Assembly (NCBI RefSeq): GCF_009680455.1
Contig: NZ_WKRD01000005.1
Coordinates: 186,001-250,000 of the forward strand
Direction: 5' to 3'
DNA from: Lachnospira eligens
Lineage (GTDB): Bacteria; Bacillota; Clostridia; Lachnospirales; Lachnospiraceae
Length of the DNA stretch: 64,000 bases
Shown here: piece after piece, positions 53,717 through 63,217 of the stretch
How positions within the stretch are numbered: the stretch's first letter is position 1
Layout of the letters: every line of letters starts with the position of its first letter
Position numbers and translations under genes: made by a program
The notes under the pieces: generated by a model
Told to the model about the DNA's origin: nothing
What the model saw: the letters and a program-made list of their open reading frames with translations, nothing else
The model's database searches: none

Positions 53717-54235
53717 TCATATAAGTACAATCACAAGTATAAGTCCTGCTGATATTCCTGTAACGATATAAGCCTTCATCTTTCCTGCTGCATTAGTCTT
53801 AACCACATCAAGTTCCTCATTAAGTTCACACACAACAGATTGTATGTGTTTTAACTGACTGTCCTTGTCAATAAATGTGCTTATAGAGCCTGCCTCTTTT
53901 ATAATCTCCAGCTGTCTTTTGCCAAGTATTCCTGCAAATGCTTTATCAGCAGCCTCATTCCATATCAATGCAAATGTGTCAATGTCCGATTTATTCAATG
54001 CTTCATATATGTATCCGGTGAAATTCCTGACATATGAACACATGTCAAAATCTCCAAGGCGTTCAAATATCTGCGTCATATCTATAAGTGAATATCCAAT
54101 ATGATTATTCATAACGGAAAGCATTCTTACCATGTCTTTTAATATTATTATCCTGTTCTTTAATCTCTGGCTGTATGAAAGACCATACATAAAACAGCCT
54201 GAAAGTATTAATATCCCGCCTATATATCCAGACAT
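53717..54235 (-). CDS. spoIIIAB: Stage III sporulation protein AB
   Basis: SpoIIIAB is a membrane protein with one N-terminal and one C-terminal span, related in layout to type II secretion GspF proteins. The 172-residue product begins MSGYIGGILILSGCFMYG after a GGGAGG site and ends in ...GISAGLILVIVLI. The central helices are amphipathic. A start six codons upstream is possible. It overlaps spoIIIAA by 16 bases. Confidence 0.92.
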   Translation of the reverse strand: MSGYIGGILILSGCFMYGLSYSQRLKNRIIILKDMVRMLSVMNNHIGYSLIDMTQIFERLGDFDMCSYVRNFTGYIYEALNKSDIDTFALIWNEAADKAFAGILGKRQLEIIKEAGSISTFIDKDSQLKHIQSVVCELNEELDVVKTNAAGKMKAYIVTGISAGLILVIVLI

Positions 54236-55089
54236 TTTCCTGCCTCCCCACATTTTTCCAATATTACAGCTCTCTTAAATCCATTTTTTCCGAAAAGACC
54301 TGCAAGTCTTTCATCTGTATCATATATACCGCTTCCATGTGCAGTTCCTATTACAGCGCAGCCACTTTTAATGCAGTATTTTACAGCTTTAATATCATCT
54401 TCCCCACCAATCTCATCCATTGCTACAACCTGAGGACTAAGCGAGCGAACAGCCATATATACTCCCGTAAGTTTATTACAACCATCTAAAACATCTGTCC
54501 TGCAGCCAATATCATTACATGGAACTCCGTTTACACATGCCGCTATTTCACATCGTTCGTCAATTAAAACCACATTTTTTCTATATATATCAGATAACTG
54601 TCTTATAATGTCTCTAAGCAGTGTTGTTTTTCCAAAGCCAGGCGGTGATATTATAATAGTATGCTTTAACCCGTCTTTTAAAAGCTCATCCATTATATTA
54701 TCAGCGCAGCCCTCCATCTGTTTAGCAATTCTTATACACATGAATGTCACATGTAAGAAATTCTTTACCTTACCATTCTCCCATATAACCTGTCCGCCAA
54801 GTCCTATTCTGTGTCCGCCTTTGATTGTCAGAAATCCATTTGCCATACAGGATTCATATGCATAAGATGAATAATTAGTTGCTATTGACAGTATCCTTGT
54901 TATCGTATGTTCATCTACAAGACTGGTTCCCATATGTTCTCCATTATCACATATGGCAGCAGGCAGTCTTCCTGTACGCAGACGGATTTCCCTGACATGC
55001 TGAAATCCTGCATATATTCCAATGTCTTTAATTAATTCATCCGGAAGAATTTTATAGAGTGATTCGTCATACAAAAAAAGCCCCTTCAC
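54220..55089 (-). CDS. spoIIIAA: Stage III sporulation protein AA (ATPase)
   Basis: SpoIIIAA is the AAA-type ATPase of the spoIIIA complex, related to PilT/GspE ATPases. The 289-residue protein has the Walker A ISPPGFGKTTLLRDII, DERCEI, and a Walker B-like VVAMDEIGGEDD. The start is uncertain: a GTG (55089) and a TTG (55074, five codons later) both fall within the terminator hairpin of the upstream ABC-transporter gene; AAGGGG inside the hairpin arm would serve as SD for the TTG. It is the first gene of the spoIIIAA-AH operon. I found no convincing sigma-E promoter upstream. Confidence 0.93.
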   Translation of the reverse strand: MKGLFLYDESLYKILPDELIKDIGIYAGFQHVREIRLRTGRLPAAICDNGEHMGTSLVDEHTITRILSIATNYSSYAYESCMANGFLTIKGGHRIGLGGQVIWENGKVKNFLHVTFMCIRIAKQMEGCADNIMDELLKDGLKHTIIISPPGFGKTTLLRDIIRQLSDIYRKNVVLIDERCEIAACVNGVPCNDIGCRTDVLDGCNKLTGVYMAVRSLSPQVVAMDEIGGEDDIKAVKYCIKSGCAVIGTAHGSGIYDTDERLAGLFGKNGFKRAVILEKCGEAGKCLDI

Positions 55090-55118
55090 TATTGTTTTTC
55101 ACAATATATGAAAGGGCT
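55073..55118 (-). terminator. Terminator of the ABC-transporter operon, overlapping the spoIIIAA start
   Basis: AGCCCTTTCA...TGAAGGGGCT pairs with one mismatch, with further pairing inside the arms, and is followed on the minus strand by seven T. The first codons and the probable SD of spoIIIAA fall within the 3' arm and T-run. Confidence 0.8.
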
Positions 55119-55125
55119 GTCCGTT

Positions 55126-57831
55126 TTATTCTACTGACTTTAAAGATTCGACCATAGGAAGCTTCTTTAACTTTCCATACATGGCCAGATTAACTACAAC
55201 TGAGAAAATCAATGTGATAAGATATGAATATATATATGTTGTCGGTTTAATAGCATATCCAAACATTATTGCATCCATCTCTACAGTAAGCATTATGTAT
55301 ATATGAAGAAGTCTTCCTAATAATAGTCCAAACACACCACCGATTAGTGTAAGGAATATATTCTCACGGTACACATACATACCTACCTCCGGGTCAAAGA
55401 AACCAAGTACCTTAATAGTTGCAATTTCTCTTCTTCTCTCCGATATATTAACATTTGTAAGATTATATAACACAACGAATGCAAGCAGCCCCGCTGATAT
55501 TATAAGTACCCATGTTACCAGGTCAAGTGACTGTATCATATTTTCAAATCGTGTGACATTAGCATTAAGGAAACTCACACCCTTAATATAATCTCTTGTA
55601 AGGTATTCATCTCCCATATAACTTTCAGTTTCGCTTACATCTCCGTTAATCTTTATAAGTACCCTGTTGTTATCAGGAACATTTCCAAAAAGTTCATTAT
55701 AATATTCTGTACTTATATATACATAATGATTAACATACATTTCTGTAATACCTGATACAACAGCCTCTGTCTGCTTTCCAGTGGATGATGTTACTGTAAT
55801 CTTATCACCTTTCTTTACCCCTAAATCTTTTGATAACTTTTCAGTGATAACAACGCCTGAATCCCCAAGAGCCACATCATTATGTTTTCTTCTAGTTCTT
55901 AATGTCACATAATCTTTAAATGCATTCTTATCATCAACTATGACATATTCTGCTGTCTGTGTATCTTCACTGCTCTTAACATCATCAGAATAACCACAGT
56001 TTAATAGAAAATCATCAATGTGTACGTCCGCTGACATGTCACTTTCAAGTGTATCCATATCCTCCTGTGTAATCCCATCTGTAAATGTGGCAACACTGTC
56101 ATAATGTATAAGTTCACCGTACTGGTTATGAATAAGACATTCTATACTGTTCTTAATACCAAAGCCTGCTGTCATAAGTGCCGTACAGCCTGCAATCCCT
56201 ACAACAGTCATAAGAAATCTCTTCTTATACAGGAACAGATTACGCATAGTAACCTTCATTGTGAATGACATGTGTTTCCATATAAATGTAATATGCTCAA
56301 GAAGGATTTTCTTACCGCTCTTAGGTGCTTTCGGACGCATAAGCTCTGATGGAACCTCTTCTAACTCACTGTAGCATGAAAAAAGAGCTGCTATAACTGT
56401 TACTAAAACCATGGTTGTAATGGCTATAATTGAAAGAAATATGTGGCTGTCGTACACTATTGGCGGAAGCTGGTATATTATATTCCAAGAATTATATATT
56501 ACAAGCGGAAACAGTTTAAGACCTATGATACAGCCTGCTATTCCTCCAGTAACCGAAGCAATTAATGCATATGCTATATATTTGAATGCAATCACCTTTT
56601 TGCTGTATCCTAGTGCTTTATATGTTCCTATAAGTCCCCTTTCTTCTGCTACCATTCTTGTCATTGTTGTAAGACAGACAAGGGCAGATACAACTATAAA
56701 GAATATTGGAAATACCGTGGCAATGGCTTTCATCCTGTCTGCACTGGATTCATAATCTTTAAAAGAATACTGTTCCTGTCTTGTAAGCTCATACCATTTC
56801 CAGTCATCGCTGTCACCATATTTAGATTCAAAATCTTCCTTAGCCTGCGTCTCAATGCTGCTAAAATCATAATCAGCAAGTGCTTTCTCATATGCCGGCT
56901 GGATATATGGCTCAATAATAGCTGAAACATCCATTCCTACAAAATAATTACTGTACTGTTCTGTAAGTGATTCTACAACATGGTCGTATATAGCCGCTTT
57001 GGCAGCCTCTTTTGCCTCATTTACTGAATCTTCATATACATCCTGTATGTCATCTTTTCTTACATTAATTCTGCTCTGTGAAATATTATCTATTCTGTCA
57101 GCCGTTTCTTTAACGAGATCTTTATATTCAGTTCCATATGTATCCAATTCCTTTGCTCCATCAACTGTCGCAAATACTTCATTGAAATAATCGGACATGA
57201 ATTCATCTTCCGTAATATACATAAGATAATTAATCCTGCCGCTTCCAACATTAGTAGTTCCAAGGTCATAAGAAACATAATATGGTGTATATACTGTTCC
57301 TACAACCGTATACTCTGAATCTTTAAGACTGTCATTAATATCATCCTGTGTTCCGGATGAAAGCTTGATTGTATCTCCTATAGAAAAATTATCCTTGGTA
57401 TCTTCATATCTTACAACACATTCACCGCTATTTTCAGGAAGCCGTCCTTCCTTGATTCGTAACTGGTTAATGTAATTCTCATTATTCCTGTCTGTATTAT
57501 CAGGTACTGACATTATATGTACAGCGGTCTCTATGCTGTCTTTCCTGATAACTGCATCCTGTGAATATGCAGGATACACTCCCTTAACACCATCAACTGC
57601 TCTTATAGCTTTAATATCATCTTCATTAAAACCTATTGATGATAAAAGTCTTAAATCACTCATATTATAATCATCATAATAGTTATCCGTTGAATTCTTC
57701 ATATCATTAGAAGATGCTGTTACTCCTGCAAAAAATGCTACTCCAATAGCAACAATTGCAAATATAGCTATAAATCTTCCAAATGTTCTCTTAATCTCAC
57801 GAAAGAGATCTTTCCACACTGATTTTCCCAT
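55126..57831 (-). CDS. ABC transporter permease (FtsX/MacB-like, eight or more spans)
   Basis: The 901-residue protein is the permease of an FtsX-like ABC system. It has an N-terminal span, a first extracellular domain of over 300 residues, then a cluster of spans, a second extracellular domain, and a last group of spans with SERRREIATIKVLGFFDPEVGMYVYREN, the FtsX signature. I start it at the ATG 10 bases after GGAGG. It forms one operon with the ATPase gene upstream. Such systems in clostridia export lipopeptides or antimicrobials, or sense them; nothing here tells the substrate. Confidence 0.92.
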   Translation of the reverse strand: MGKSVWKDLFREIKRTFGRFIAIFAIVAIGVAFFAGVTASSNDMKNSTDNYYDDYNMSDLRLLSSIGFNEDDIKAIRAVDGVKGVYPAYSQDAVIRKDSIETAVHIMSVPDNTDRNNENYINQLRIKEGRLPENSGECVVRYEDTKDNFSIGDTIKLSSGTQDDINDSLKDSEYTVVGTVYTPYYVSYDLGTTNVGSGRINYLMYITEDEFMSDYFNEVFATVDGAKELDTYGTEYKDLVKETADRIDNISQSRINVRKDDIQDVYEDSVNEAKEAAKAAIYDHVVESLTEQYSNYFVGMDVSAIIEPYIQPAYEKALADYDFSSIETQAKEDFESKYGDSDDWKWYELTRQEQYSFKDYESSADRMKAIATVFPIFFIVVSALVCLTTMTRMVAEERGLIGTYKALGYSKKVIAFKYIAYALIASVTGGIAGCIIGLKLFPLVIYNSWNIIYQLPPIVYDSHIFLSIIAITTMVLVTVIAALFSCYSELEEVPSELMRPKAPKSGKKILLEHITFIWKHMSFTMKVTMRNLFLYKKRFLMTVVGIAGCTALMTAGFGIKNSIECLIHNQYGELIHYDSVATFTDGITQEDMDTLESDMSADVHIDDFLLNCGYSDDVKSSEDTQTAEYVIVDDKNAFKDYVTLRTRRKHNDVALGDSGVVITEKLSKDLGVKKGDKITVTSSTGKQTEAVVSGITEMYVNHYVYISTEYYNELFGNVPDNNRVLIKINGDVSETESYMGDEYLTRDYIKGVSFLNANVTRFENMIQSLDLVTWVLIISAGLLAFVVLYNLTNVNISERRREIATIKVLGFFDPEVGMYVYRENIFLTLIGGVFGLLLGRLLHIYIMLTVEMDAIMFGYAIKPTTYIYSYLITLIFSVVVNLAMYGKLKKLPMVESLKSVE

Positions 57832-57852
57832 ATTGTACAAGCCTCCATAGTA

Positions 57853-58554
57853 TTACCAGTCTATCTCGTCTACTGAAACAGGATTGTCATTAATAACAAC
57901 ACTGTCAACGATACCATTCTTTATCTTAATAACTTTATCTCCCATTGCTGAAATTGCCTGATTATGTGTTATAACAACAACAGTAATTCCATTCTTCTTA
58001 CACATATCACTTAAAAGCTTAAGAATGGTTTTTCCTGTATTAATATCAAGCGCTCCTGTAGGTTCATCGCATAAAAGCATCTTAGGATTCTTTGCAAGTG
58101 CTCTTGCAATGGCAACTCTCTGCTGTTCACCACCTGATAACTGTGACGGAAAATTTCCTATTCTGTCAGATAATCCCACAGCTTCTATTGTCTTAACAAT
58201 ATCAAGAGGCTTTTTACATATCTGCGTTGCCAGTTCAACATTTTCTTTGACAGTAAGATTCTGTACAAGATTATAGAACTGGAATACGAATCCGATATCA
58301 TATCTTCTGTATGCTGTAAGCTGTCTCGAACTATACTTGTCAATTCTTTTACCATCAACAGTTATTTCCCCGGTAGTACATGTATCCATTCCTCCAAGGA
58401 TGTTAAGAATAGTACTCTTTCCTGCACCACTAGGTCCTAATACAACAGCAAATTCGCCTTTATCAATCTTAAAATCCACTCCATTCAATGCTCTTATCTT
58501 TACATCACCCATTTTGTATATTTTCTTTACATTTTTAAATTCTATATATGCCAT
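57853..58554 (-). CDS. ABC transporter ATP-binding protein (LolD/MacB-like)
   Basis: The 233-residue ATPase partner of the permease downstream has Walker A GPSGAGKST, Q-loop FQFYNLV, signature LSGGEQQRVAIARAL, Walker B LLCDEP and ITHN H-loop. Length is typical. AAAGGAG precedes the ATG. It is followed by the permease after 21 bases. Confidence 0.95.
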   Translation of the reverse strand: MAYIEFKNVKKIYKMGDVKIRALNGVDFKIDKGEFAVVLGPSGAGKSTILNILGGMDTCTTGEITVDGKRIDKYSSRQLTAYRRYDIGFVFQFYNLVQNLTVKENVELATQICKKPLDIVKTIEAVGLSDRIGNFPSQLSGGEQQRVAIARALAKNPKMLLCDEPTGALDINTGKTILKLLSDMCKKNGITVVVITHNQAISAMGDKVIKIKNGIVDSVVINDNPVSVDEIDW

Positions 58555-58608
58555 AGTTTCTCCTTTTTTATTCCAGACAGTATTAAATCACATATTAATC
58601 TATATATA

Positions 58609-58637
58609 ATAATACCTTATAGCACTCATAAATTCAA
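58609..58637 (-). promoter_or_regulatory. Sigma-A promoter for the FtsX-like ABC operon
   Basis: On the minus strand TTGAAT (four of six) and TATTAT (five of six) are 17 bases apart, about 50 bases before the ATPase start. Confidence 0.55.
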
Positions 58638-58680
58638 ATCATTTTAATATAATCATAGAAAGACATTTTATTAAATTTCT

Positions 58681-59925
58681 ATGAAATCATTTAAGAATTT
58701 TTCAATTATTATACTCGTATTATCGTTGTTGGTTTGTTGCATATTCTGTCCTGTAACAACTCAGGCAGCAGGACTATATTCAAAATACTCTGTTCTTATT
58801 GATTCTGATTCAGGCAGGATACTTTCTGGCAGCAATGAAACAACGGCTGTAAGCATGGCAAGCACAACTAAAATTATGACTCTTATTATTGCTTTGGAAA
58901 ACTGTGACAAGAATTTTGTCGTAACAACTTCCGCCTACGCAGCTTCCATGCCTGATGTACAGCTTAACGCCGTAACTGGTGAGCAATTCATAATTAACGA
59001 CCTATACTACTCACTTATGCTTGAATCACATAATGATTCCGCTGTAATAATTGCTGAAAATGCTGCTTATTACTTACTATGTAAAAATCCTTCTTTAAGG
59101 TCTGAAACTCCGTTTATCAATAATTATAATTACGATTCCTCATTTCTTTCTGAGATTAACCATGAACAAAGTGAAATACTTGTTCATATATTTACCGGCC
59201 TTATGAATGAAAAAGCGGATGATATTCTCTTATCAGACACATATTACATAACACCTAATGGTCTTGATGCCGAGGATAACTATAGTTTTCATCATACAAC
59301 AGCATATGACCTTGCAAAAACCATGGCATATTGTATTAATAATGAGGATTTTTTATATATAACACAGACTGTTTCTAAAACAATTTCAGACACAACAGGC
59401 AGATACCATTACCAGCTAAATAACAAAAACAGGCTTTTAAATCCTGATGAAGGAATTATCTCTGGAAAAACAGGTTTCACTAACAAAGCCGGATACTGCT
59501 ATGTATGTGCATACAAAGACAAAAACCGGACACTGTGCATCGCCCTGCTTGCATGTGGCTGGCCACCAAATAAGAATTATAAATGGAGTGATGCCCGTTA
59601 TCTTATAGCCCTTGGAAAACAATACAGCCGACAGAAATATTTTAATAATGAATACACATTTTACATTCCTGTATCCAAAGGAAAAAATAGTTTCTGTGAA
59701 CTTATACCTGACTGTTCAATTGAATTTCTTGCCTGTGAAGATGATTCAGTAACTATACAGGCAGATATTCCTGAAATGCTTTCTGCACCTGTCAATTCAG
59801 CACAAATTTATGGAACAATTAATATATATGTAAACAATGAACCAATCCGCAGCATCAGTCTTAAAGCAAAGCAGAGTATTCCCAAAAAAGTTCATGCACT
59901 CGACATAATCCGTAAAATATTTTAA
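58681..59925 (+). CDS. D-alanyl-D-alanine carboxypeptidase (S11, low-molecular-weight PBP)
   Basis: This penicillin-binding protein trims terminal D-Ala from peptidoglycan stems. The 414-residue protein has a signal peptide ending near TTQAAG, the SxxK active site Ser61-Thr-Thr-Lys64, SHN at 116-118, and KTG at 264-266 in SGKTGFTNKAG. The C-terminal 100 residues form the second, beta-rich domain usual for the family. The start ATG has no SD: AGAAAGAC lies too far upstream. It is divergent from the ABC operon. DacF-type sporulation function is possible but not shown. Confidence 0.92.
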   Translation: MKSFKNFSIIILVLSLLVCCIFCPVTTQAAGLYSKYSVLIDSDSGRILSGSNETTAVSMASTTKIMTLIIALENCDKNFVVTTSAYAASMPDVQLNAVTGEQFIINDLYYSLMLESHNDSAVIIAENAAYYLLCKNPSLRSETPFINNYNYDSSFLSEINHEQSEILVHIFTGLMNEKADDILLSDTYYITPNGLDAEDNYSFHHTTAYDLAKTMAYCINNEDFLYITQTVSKTISDTTGRYHYQLNNKNRLLNPDEGIISGKTGFTNKAGYCYVCAYKDKNRTLCIALLACGWPPNKNYKWSDARYLIALGKQYSRQKYFNNEYTFYIPVSKGKNSFCELIPDCSIEFLACEDDSVTIQADIPEMLSAPVNSAQIYGTINIYVNNEPIRSISLKAKQSIPKKVHALDIIRKIF

Positions 59926-59973
59926 TAAACATTTTAATCATTCTGATTTATTCTAATTAATTATAAAAAAAGA

Positions 59974-60002
59974 ATGACATAAAAATAATTGTGTTATATA
60001 AT
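59974..60002 (+). promoter_or_regulatory. Sigma-A promoter for the polysaccharide deacetylase
   Basis: ATGACA (five of six) and TATAAT (perfect) are 17 bases apart, about 47 bases before the start codon. Confidence 0.6.
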
Positions 60003-60048
60003 ATGAACATTGATTTTAAACTAGTTATATAATATGGAGACAACAACT

Positions 60049-60918
60049 ATGAATAAAGTATATAAAGTATTCCCCGGCGGCAAATTCAAAGTTCTTACTT
60101 TCAGTTATGACGATGGTAAAATTGAGGACAGACGTCTTGTAAAGCTTTTTAACAAGTTTAATCTTAAAGCAACCTTTAACCTTAATACAGGTATTATTGA
60201 CCCTGCCATAAGAATTCCTCAGGAGGAATGGCCTGAGCTTTATAAAGGACATGATATTGCTGTCCATACATTTACACATCCTACAATGATCAGACTTAAC
60301 GATTATAATGCCCTTAGAGAAATTCTCGATGATAAGGATAATCTTGAAAAAATATTTAAACGTCCTATATATGGTCTTGCATATCCTAATGGTTCTTACG
60401 ATAACCGTATAGTTGATATTGCTAAATCAGTTGGCATCAAATATGCAAGAGTTACTAATGATAAATACGCTGCCACTAAAGCTGCAGAAGCCTATGCTGC
60501 TAATGCCGATGGTCCTATGCTTATAGGGGATGAGAATGGTTTTTCTATGCCTGAAGACTATATGTGCTGGGTTCCAACCTGTCATCACAATCATAATCTT
60601 ATTGATTTTGGCAAGAAGTTCATGGCACTTACTAAAAAACAGTATCTTTACATGATGTATGTCTGGGGACACAGCTTTGAATTTGAAAGAAACAATAATT
60701 GGGAAATCATTGAGGAATTCTGTGAAATGATTGCTAACCGTGATGATATCTGGTATGCAACCAATTCTGATATTGTTGAATACAACGAATTGTTTGACAG
60801 ACTTGAGTTCTTTGCTGATAACAAATATGTTCATAACCCTTCTGTTAAGTCAGTATGGCTTGCAGTAAATAATAGTACTATTGTTGAAGTAAAAGGCGGC
60901 GAAACAGTTAAATTATAA
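60049..60918 (+). CDS. Polysaccharide deacetylase family protein (NodB domain)
   Basis: The 289-residue protein has the NodB-type metal-binding motifs of carbohydrate esterase family 4: TFSYDDGKIEDR (first Asp pair) and HDIAVHTFTHPTM (metal histidines), plus the LAYPNGSYD block. It has no signal peptide, which is unlike the secreted chitin or peptidoglycan deacetylases, so its substrate may be intracellular; about 80 residues at the C-terminus form an extra domain. I place the start at the ATG nine bases after GGAG (an ATG five codons earlier is possible). It is followed by a terminator and stands alone. Confidence 0.88.
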   Translation: MNKVYKVFPGGKFKVLTFSYDDGKIEDRRLVKLFNKFNLKATFNLNTGIIDPAIRIPQEEWPELYKGHDIAVHTFTHPTMIRLNDYNALREILDDKDNLEKIFKRPIYGLAYPNGSYDNRIVDIAKSVGIKYARVTNDKYAATKAAEAYAANADGPMLIGDENGFSMPEDYMCWVPTCHHNHNLIDFGKKFMALTKKQYLYMMYVWGHSFEFERNNNWEIIEEFCEMIANRDDIWYATNSDIVEYNELFDRLEFFADNKYVHNPSVKSVWLAVNNSTIVEVKGGETVKL

Positions 60919-60930
60919 TAATGCATTATT

Positions 60931-60969
60931 AAAGGCGGCTTACCATTACAGGTTAGCCGCCCTCTTTTT
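60931..60969. terminator. Terminator after the deacetylase, converging with natB
   Basis: GGCGGCT...AGCCGCC with further pairing around a T-T mismatch, followed by CTCTTTTTATT on the plus strand. On the minus strand it follows the natB end with a shorter T-run. Confidence 0.75.
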
Positions 60970-62215
60970 ATTCATGCTTAAGATTCTTAAATGCATTTCT
61001 TAATGTAATTGGATTACCATATCTTAACGTTCCCATTCTGTATATCTTAGAGCCTAATATACCAACTGCTATTGTGCTTACAATAAGAATAACAAACGAT
61101 ACAGTTATCTCAGCAAAACTTACATTTCCAAGTGCCACTCTTGCAAACATCGCACTGTATGAGCTTATCGGCAGGAATGAAAGAACCTTCATAAGAATTC
61201 CATCTACATTATTAAGCTGGGATAATCCTATAAAATATACAATCATAATAACAAACTGTACACTTCCGGCACTTTTGTTAATATCCTCTGTCTTAGACAC
61301 AAGCGCTCCCATTGCACCATATATGAATACATAGAACAGCAGCCCTCCAAATCCAAAGAACGCAAATGTTATAAGCACATCTGAAGGAATATTAAATATT
61401 TTATCAAATAATCCACCCCATGAGTCTCTGTTAATCTTATAGCTTCCAAGTATTACTGCAAATATAATTCCAACCTGTAAAAGTGCTGCAGATGTACCTG
61501 CCAGTACCTTTCCAAAGAAAAGGCTGTTAGTATCAGCACTGGTTACAAGAAGTTCCATTGTTCTGTTTGATTTCTCCTGTGTTACAGAAGTTGCTACCAT
61601 TACTCCATACAGAATGATAACCATGAACACAATAATTATAAGTGCATAACAATACCAGTAATTACTCATCATGTCTTTTCCAAGTACAGTTGTCTCGGAA
61701 TTGATAACCGGATTAAAAGCATTTTCAATCTCTGCCATATCCAGATTATTCTCCTTACAATAGTTATACTGGCTTAGCAGCTGCATTGCATATGTAAATC
61801 TCTGCGTCATATCATCAAACATATCACTATTATTAACGACATATTCAAAATCTGTTGCATTCTTTACAACAAAACCAGCAATGACATTTTCATCATTTTC
61901 AATCTTATCTACAAGTGCATCTCTTGACGAAACAGTTTCAATCTTCACATCATTTAATACACCTTCTACAATTCCTGTTCCCGCAAATATGTCTTTTTCA
62001 TCACAGATTATGATAACATCAGTAATCTCCGTATTATCAGCGGTATCATCAGTATCATCTTTATTAATTCCAAGAATTCCTGACATATCAAATACACTTG
62101 GAAGAAACAGTATCACTGCAGCAAGAACAGCTATAACAATTGTAGAAATCATAAAGCTTTTATTCTTGATATAATTCATAATCTCATACTGGAATATTAC
62201 TCCGAACTTCTTCAT
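60968..62215 (-). CDS. ABC-2 type transporter permease (NatB-like)
   Basis: The 415-residue protein has an N-terminal span, a long extracellular part with no catalytic motif, and five spans at the C-terminal half, including KSAGSVQFVIMIVYFIGLSQLNN. This is the NatB/YhaP layout; in Bacillus NatAB exports Na+. A one-base overlap with the natA stop couples the two. Substrate unproved. Confidence 0.88.
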   Translation of the reverse strand: MKKFGVIFQYEIMNYIKNKSFMISTIVIAVLAAVILFLPSVFDMSGILGINKDDTDDTADNTEITDVIIICDEKDIFAGTGIVEGVLNDVKIETVSSRDALVDKIENDENVIAGFVVKNATDFEYVVNNSDMFDDMTQRFTYAMQLLSQYNYCKENNLDMAEIENAFNPVINSETTVLGKDMMSNYWYCYALIIIVFMVIILYGVMVATSVTQEKSNRTMELLVTSADTNSLFFGKVLAGTSAALLQVGIIFAVILGSYKINRDSWGGLFDKIFNIPSDVLITFAFFGFGGLLFYVFIYGAMGALVSKTEDINKSAGSVQFVIMIVYFIGLSQLNNVDGILMKVLSFLPISSYSAMFARVALGNVSFAEITVSFVILIVSTIAVGILGSKIYRMGTLRYGNPITLRNAFKNLKHE

Positions 62216-63132
62216 TATCTGTCACCCCCTACAGCTTTTACAAATATATCATTAAGTGATGGTCTGTAGCTGTCAAATGATGCTATCTCTATATCAGCAT
62301 TCATAATTTCTTTAATAAGTGCATTTCTAGAAAGCTCATGGATATTCTTTACTATAACACCATCTTTATGTATTCCTGTTACAGATAATGTATCTTCGCA
62401 GCTGGTCTTTAACTTTTCTGCCAGTTCTTCTGCTCCCATTCCAACAGCCGATATTATAAGCTGATTCTTTCCATATTCAGCCTTAATATCTGCAATATCA
62501 CCTGATAATGCAATCTCTCCGTTATTAATTATTGCTATATCCTCACAGAACTCCTCCACATAGCTCATCTGATGACTTGAGAATATAACTATTCTTCCTT
62601 CTTCTATCAATTCTGTTACAACATCCTGTAATATCTTAGAATTAACCGGGTCAAGTCCACTGAATGGCTCATCTAATATAACAATCTCAGGCTCACAGAC
62701 AAGTGTTGATGCAAGCTGGACCTTCTGCTGGTTACCTTTGCTGAGTGTCTCTAACTTCACATCTGTATACTGTGATACCTGCAGTCTTTTAAGCCATTTA
62801 TCAGTATTCTTCTTAGCTTCAGCCTTAGATAAGCCTCTTAACCTGCCAAGATACACAAGCTGTTCTGATACTTTTTTCTTAGGATATAATCCTCTCTCTT
62901 CCGGCAGATATCCTATAAGATGCTCCTTTGGATTAAATTTTTTACCATCAAGAAATATTTCTCCTGAATTGGCATGAAATACATCCATAATAATTCTTAT
63001 AGTTGTAGTCTTTCCTGCGCCATTACGTCCAAGAAGACCTAATGCCTTGCCGCCTTCCACATCAAATGAAATGCCGTGAAGGACTTCTTTCTCACCAAAT
63101 GACTTGGTAAGATTTTTCACTTCAAGTTTCAT
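62215..63132 (-). CDS. ABC transporter ATP-binding protein (NatA-like)
   Basis: The 305-residue ATPase has Walker A GLLGRNGAGKTTTIR, signature LSKGNQQKVQLASTL, Walker B IVILDEPFSGLDP, and the H-loop SSHQM. The C-terminal 80 residues are an extra regulatory domain, as in NatA/YhaQ. GGGGAGATT precedes the ATG. Its promoter region contains a 14-bp inverted repeat, so its transcription is likely controlled, but no regulator gene is adjacent. Confidence 0.93.
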   Translation of the reverse strand: MKLEVKNLTKSFGEKEVLHGISFDVEGGKALGLLGRNGAGKTTTIRIIMDVFHANSGEIFLDGKKFNPKEHLIGYLPEERGLYPKKKVSEQLVYLGRLRGLSKAEAKKNTDKWLKRLQVSQYTDVKLETLSKGNQQKVQLASTLVCEPEIVILDEPFSGLDPVNSKILQDVVTELIEEGRIVIFSSHQMSYVEEFCEDIAIINNGEIALSGDIADIKAEYGKNQLIISAVGMGAEELAEKLKTSCEDTLSVTGIHKDGVIVKNIHELSRNALIKEIMNADIEIASFDSYRPSLNDIFVKAVGGDR

Positions 63133-63181
63133 TAAATTAATCTCCCCTCATATATTGTGAAATCTTTGATAATTGTATCAC

Positions 63182-63217
63182 ATGTATATAAATTTTGATA
63201 GTCAAATTTATATACAT
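63182..63217. repeat. 14-bp perfect inverted repeat upstream of natA (candidate operator)
   Basis: ATGTATATAAATTT and its exact complement are separated by eight bases, and a third partial copy (TTTATATACA) begins at 63226, 19 bases after the same sequence in the right arm. The repeat covers the -35 region of a natA promoter with an extended -10 (TGATACAAT, 63172-63180 on the minus strand). The form resembles operators of GntR/YtrA or other dimeric regulators of ABC transporters. Confidence 0.6.

Noticed and set aside
55140..55260. Sigma-E promoter for spoIIIAA within the ABC permease end
   Set aside because: No pair of elements matched the consensus at the right spacing.
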